Assembly (NCBI GenBank): GCA_963575745.1
Contig: CAUYUJ010003047.1
Span: forward strand, 241,663 to 305,662
DNA from: Prorocentrum cordatum
Taxonomy: Eukaryota; Sar; Dinophyceae; Prorocentrales; Prorocentraceae
DNA length: 64,000 bases
Reading direction: 5' to 3'
This document shows, piece after piece, positions 61,591 to 64,000 of this stretch; the first letter of the stretch is position 1; every line of letters starts with the position of its first letter. A model generated the notes under the pieces. The model worked only from the letters and a program-made list of their open reading frames with translations. It did no database searches and was not told where the DNA came from. The translations under genes were made by a program, and so were the position numbers.

Positions 61591-61935
61591 GACATCGTCA
61601 TCGTTATCGGCGGGCGTGATCAACATCGGCGCCGACATCGGCCTGTCGTCGTCATCGCCACTGTCGTCACCATCGTCGCTACCCTCATAATCGCGCCTAT
61701 CGTTGTCGACGTCGCCATGGTACTGCGCACGCCCAAGTCACCGCCTCGCATTGAAGTGCCCGCTGGGATGTGCCCAACGGTCAGCGCCAACGCGGCCGCG
61801 CCCGTCGCGAGAAACCAACTGGCCTCTGTGCGCGCGAGCACGAGCGGGCTAGCGCGGCCGCAGAGATGCACCAGCCAACGCCAAAAACTCACCGCAATCG
61901 CCGCCGCATGGGTTTTGCAAACCAAATTTCGGTTG
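61590..61935 (-). pseudogene. Repeated coding block M, copy 2
   Basis: Minus-strand relative of 59158-59575: HAAAIAVSFWRWLVHLCGRA, then SWFLATGAAALALTVGHIP. The second shared part, GHFNAR then LGRAQYHGDVDN, has a TGA (61738-61740) where copy 1 has Trp, so this copy looks decayed there. An Asp-rich tail (GSDDGDDSGDDDD) follows in the same frame as in copy 1. Family unknown. Confidence 0.45.
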
Positions 61936-62004
61936 GGTCGGTGTGATGTTTGTAAAAGCATGGACGCTGCCAGCTCGCTTGGAAAAGCCCAGTGCGCCGC
62001 ATAG

Positions 62005-62275
62005 ATTGCACCGCAAAGGTTGCACCCCATAAATAGCTCAACGTAGACTGCACCACATAGCCTGCACACCGTGGATTGTACGGCGTGGGGGCACCAGATG
62101 GATTGCACAACGTAGGTTGCGCGATATAGATTGCACAACATATGTTGGACCACCTGTATTGCACACCGTCGGTTGCAACATGTCGTGCGAAGCATTGCTT
62201 GTGCCACATAAGTTGCATTACATAAACTGCGCCACGAAGCTTGCACACTTTATATTGCACAGCGTCGCTTGAACC
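62005..62275 (-). repeat. Family S ~20-bp minisatellite, inverted locus
   Basis: GATTGCACAACGTAGGTTGC, GACTGCACCACATAGCCTGC, GGTTGCACCCCATAAA: about 13 diverged units of ~20 bp, the complement of the 47455-47800 words. Confidence 0.8.
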
Positions 62276-62279
62276 ACTA

Positions 62280-62850
62280 AGAAGAGCACCGGGGCCACGA
62301 AGGGCAGCGAGGAGGCCACAAAGGGCGACAGCTGGGCCACGAAGGGCATGAATATGGGGCCACTACGGGCGCGAGCGAGTGGAGGCCACGAAGGGCATTG
62401 GTATACGGGGCCACAGAGGGCGACAGCGGGGCCACTGAGGGCAGCGAAGGGGCCACGAAGGGCAGCGAGGGGGCCACGAAGGGCGACAGCGGCGCTACAA
62501 AGGGCATGCGTATGGGGCCACAACGGGCGCGTGCGAGCAGGGGCCACGAAGGGCATACAATGCGGGGCCACAGAAGGCAGCGACTGATTACCAGCCTGGA
62601 ACATATCCCTCCTATGTTGGGCATCGCCTCATCACGATGGCGATCTTAGGGATTCCCTCAGTTTCTGAGGGTGAATCCCTAAGACTGCCATCTCCTTTCA
62701 GCGTGTCAATCTTAGGGATAGGGATAAGTTCGAGGCTGGTGAACTGAGGGCAGCAACGGGGCCACGAAGGGCAGCGAGCGAAGGCGACCGCGGAATCAGT
62801 ACGAGCAGCAAGGGGCATCGAAGGCGAGCGAAGGGCAGCGAGCGGCGACT
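62280..62850 (+). repeat. Family T GGCCACGAAGGGC minisatellite
   Basis: GGGGCCACGAAGGGCAGCGA-type units of ~20-30 bp from 62280 to 62587, resuming at 62748-62850; interrupted by element E3. Confidence 0.85.
62588..62742 (-). mobile_element. Family E element E3, inserted in minisatellite T
   Basis: 155 bp. TTACCAGCCTGGAACATATC at the left, GGATAAGTTCGAGGCTGGTGA-type right end. ACTGA flanks it (62583-62587 and 62743-62747). CAATCTTAGGGAT and ATCTTAGGGATTCCCTCAG lie inside, as in E1 and E2. Array units continue on both sides, so the insertion is younger than the array. Confidence 0.85.
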
Positions 62851-63340
62851 GCAGTCATTAACGGGCTGGTCGGGCGGGCAGGCCCCGACGGGCTGGTCGA
62901 ACGGGCGGGTCGTTGAAGCGTGAGTCCTGCTTGAACCGCCAAGCAATATGTAGCGGGAGCGCGATTCCTGAGTGTCGAGGACCGGCATCTGAACAAATTG
63001 TGAGGAAATATCAAGCGAAGCGTTTCGGTGGTAAGTTGCGAGGAAATCCCAAGCGAGAGCGCGATTCTGCAATAAATTGTCAAGAAGTATCAAGCGGGAG
63101 CCGCGATTCGGTGGTAAATTGGCAGGAAGCCCTGAGCGAGAGCGCGACGTTTTCAAACATTTGTAAGGAAGTATCAGGCCGGAGCCGTTGTTGTTGTAAA
63201 CCGGGGGCCAACGACACAGTTTCAGCGTCAAGACTTGCCCTGATTAAAAAAAGGGTGCCAGCCCCATGAGGGGCACTGCAATCGACAAGAAATACTATGT
63301 GCACCGGGAGGGGGGGGGGGATCAGCAATAATTATTCTTC
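62851..63340. other. Degenerate ~55-bp repeat, no gene recognised
   Basis: Words AAGCGAGAGCGCGATTC, AAGCGGGAGCCGCGATTCGG and GTGGTAAATTGGCAGGAAG recur every ~50-60 bp between 62940 and 63190. A G-run at 63309-63320. Confidence 0.5.
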
Positions 63341-63473
63341 AGAATTCTGATTTCAACAACAACAATGCTAACAACAACAACAACAACTACTACTACTAAT
63401 ACAACTAGTAATACTACTACTACGACTACTACTTCTCCTACTCCTACTCCTACTCCTACTCCTACTCCTACTC

Positions 63474-63507
<34 letters not shown>

Positions 63508-63781
63508 GACTACTACTACTACTACTACCACTACTAATACTACTATTATCACTACTACTACTACTATGAATAATAATAATGATACGAATCCTATTGCTTG
63601 CAAAGCTGAAGCAACTACGACTACGACTACGACTACGACTACTTCTTCGACTTCTACTACGACGACTACTACTACTACTACTACTACTACTACTGCTACG
63701 GCTACTACGATTACTCCTACTGAAACTACTACGACTACTACTACAACTACTACGATTTACTCACTACTACTACTACTACTG

Positions 63782-63812
<31 letters not shown>

Positions 63813-64000
63813 TACTTCTAGAACTACTCCTCCTCCTACTATTACTACTCCTGCTACTACGACGACTACTACTACTACTACTACGACGACTACTACGACT
63901 AATAATGATGATGAGACTGCTACCACCACCACCACTACTCCTACGACTACTACTACAACTATTAGTATTACTATTTCTACGGCTACTTCTACGGCTACTA
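63341..64000. repeat. (ACT)n triplet tract to window end
   Basis: About 650 bp of ACT/ACG/CTA triplets with CCTACTCCTACTCC and GCGACTACG variants, running off the window. Frames give Leu-, Thr- or Val-rich artefacts. Confidence 0.95.

Overview
The window reads like a repeat-dominated piece of a large, GC-rich protist genome, most likely a dinoflagellate. Three things point there. (1) A broken LTR-retrotransposon on the minus strand (29556-33437) has a gag of the kind common in dinoflagellate genomes as I know them (LGKP..SG....W, then WETWRLFVKQ, then a CCHC knuckle) and a copia-style RNase H (SRTQ..SSAEAE). (2) A LINE reverse-transcriptase relic lies at 18120-19513 (-). (3) A repeated 19-mer at 9637-10092 (-) resembles the 3' part of the dinoflagellate spliced leader. 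None of these is proof; a haptophyte or another large-genome alga cannot be excluded without a search.

Layout. 1-5760: triplet (GAG/TCG) tracts, two small inverted-repeat elements and a higher-order repeat of five ~167-bp units. 5765-10657: a 1.1-kb-period macrosatellite in which a ~508-bp cassette with terminal inverted repeats alternates with arrays of a ~100-bp minisatellite; it contains a 100-N assembly gap. 12669-15960: a 428-bp-period satellite built from CCAAGACGGCC-like words that recur at five other loci. 16200-19500: hairpin elements and the LINE relic. 19800-29200: triplet tracts, minisatellites, a heptad-like repeat. 29556-33437: the retrotransposon relic, split by a nested element. 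33577-42560: nested small inverted-repeat elements. 43690-46133: the best candidate for cellular coding sequence, GC3-rich but broken into several frames around CTC/GAG tracts. 46400-54750: a dense field of inverted-repeat elements, several nested. 54775-58470: minisatellites. 58474-62000: short coding-like ORFs, including two diverged inverted copies of one coding block whose differences are largely synonymous. 62005-64000: minisatellites and an ACT-rich tract.

How it works together: there is no operon-like organisation and I could not establish a single intact gene. The main biology visible is repeat turnover: at least ten families of short non-autonomous inverted-repeat elements (called A-X here), some with 8-9-bp target duplications, inserting into each other, into satellites and into a dead retrotransposon. 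Long reading frames in the triplet, 428-bp and 100-bp repeats exist only because the repeat words lack stop codons. Family letters are local names; identities were judged by eye.
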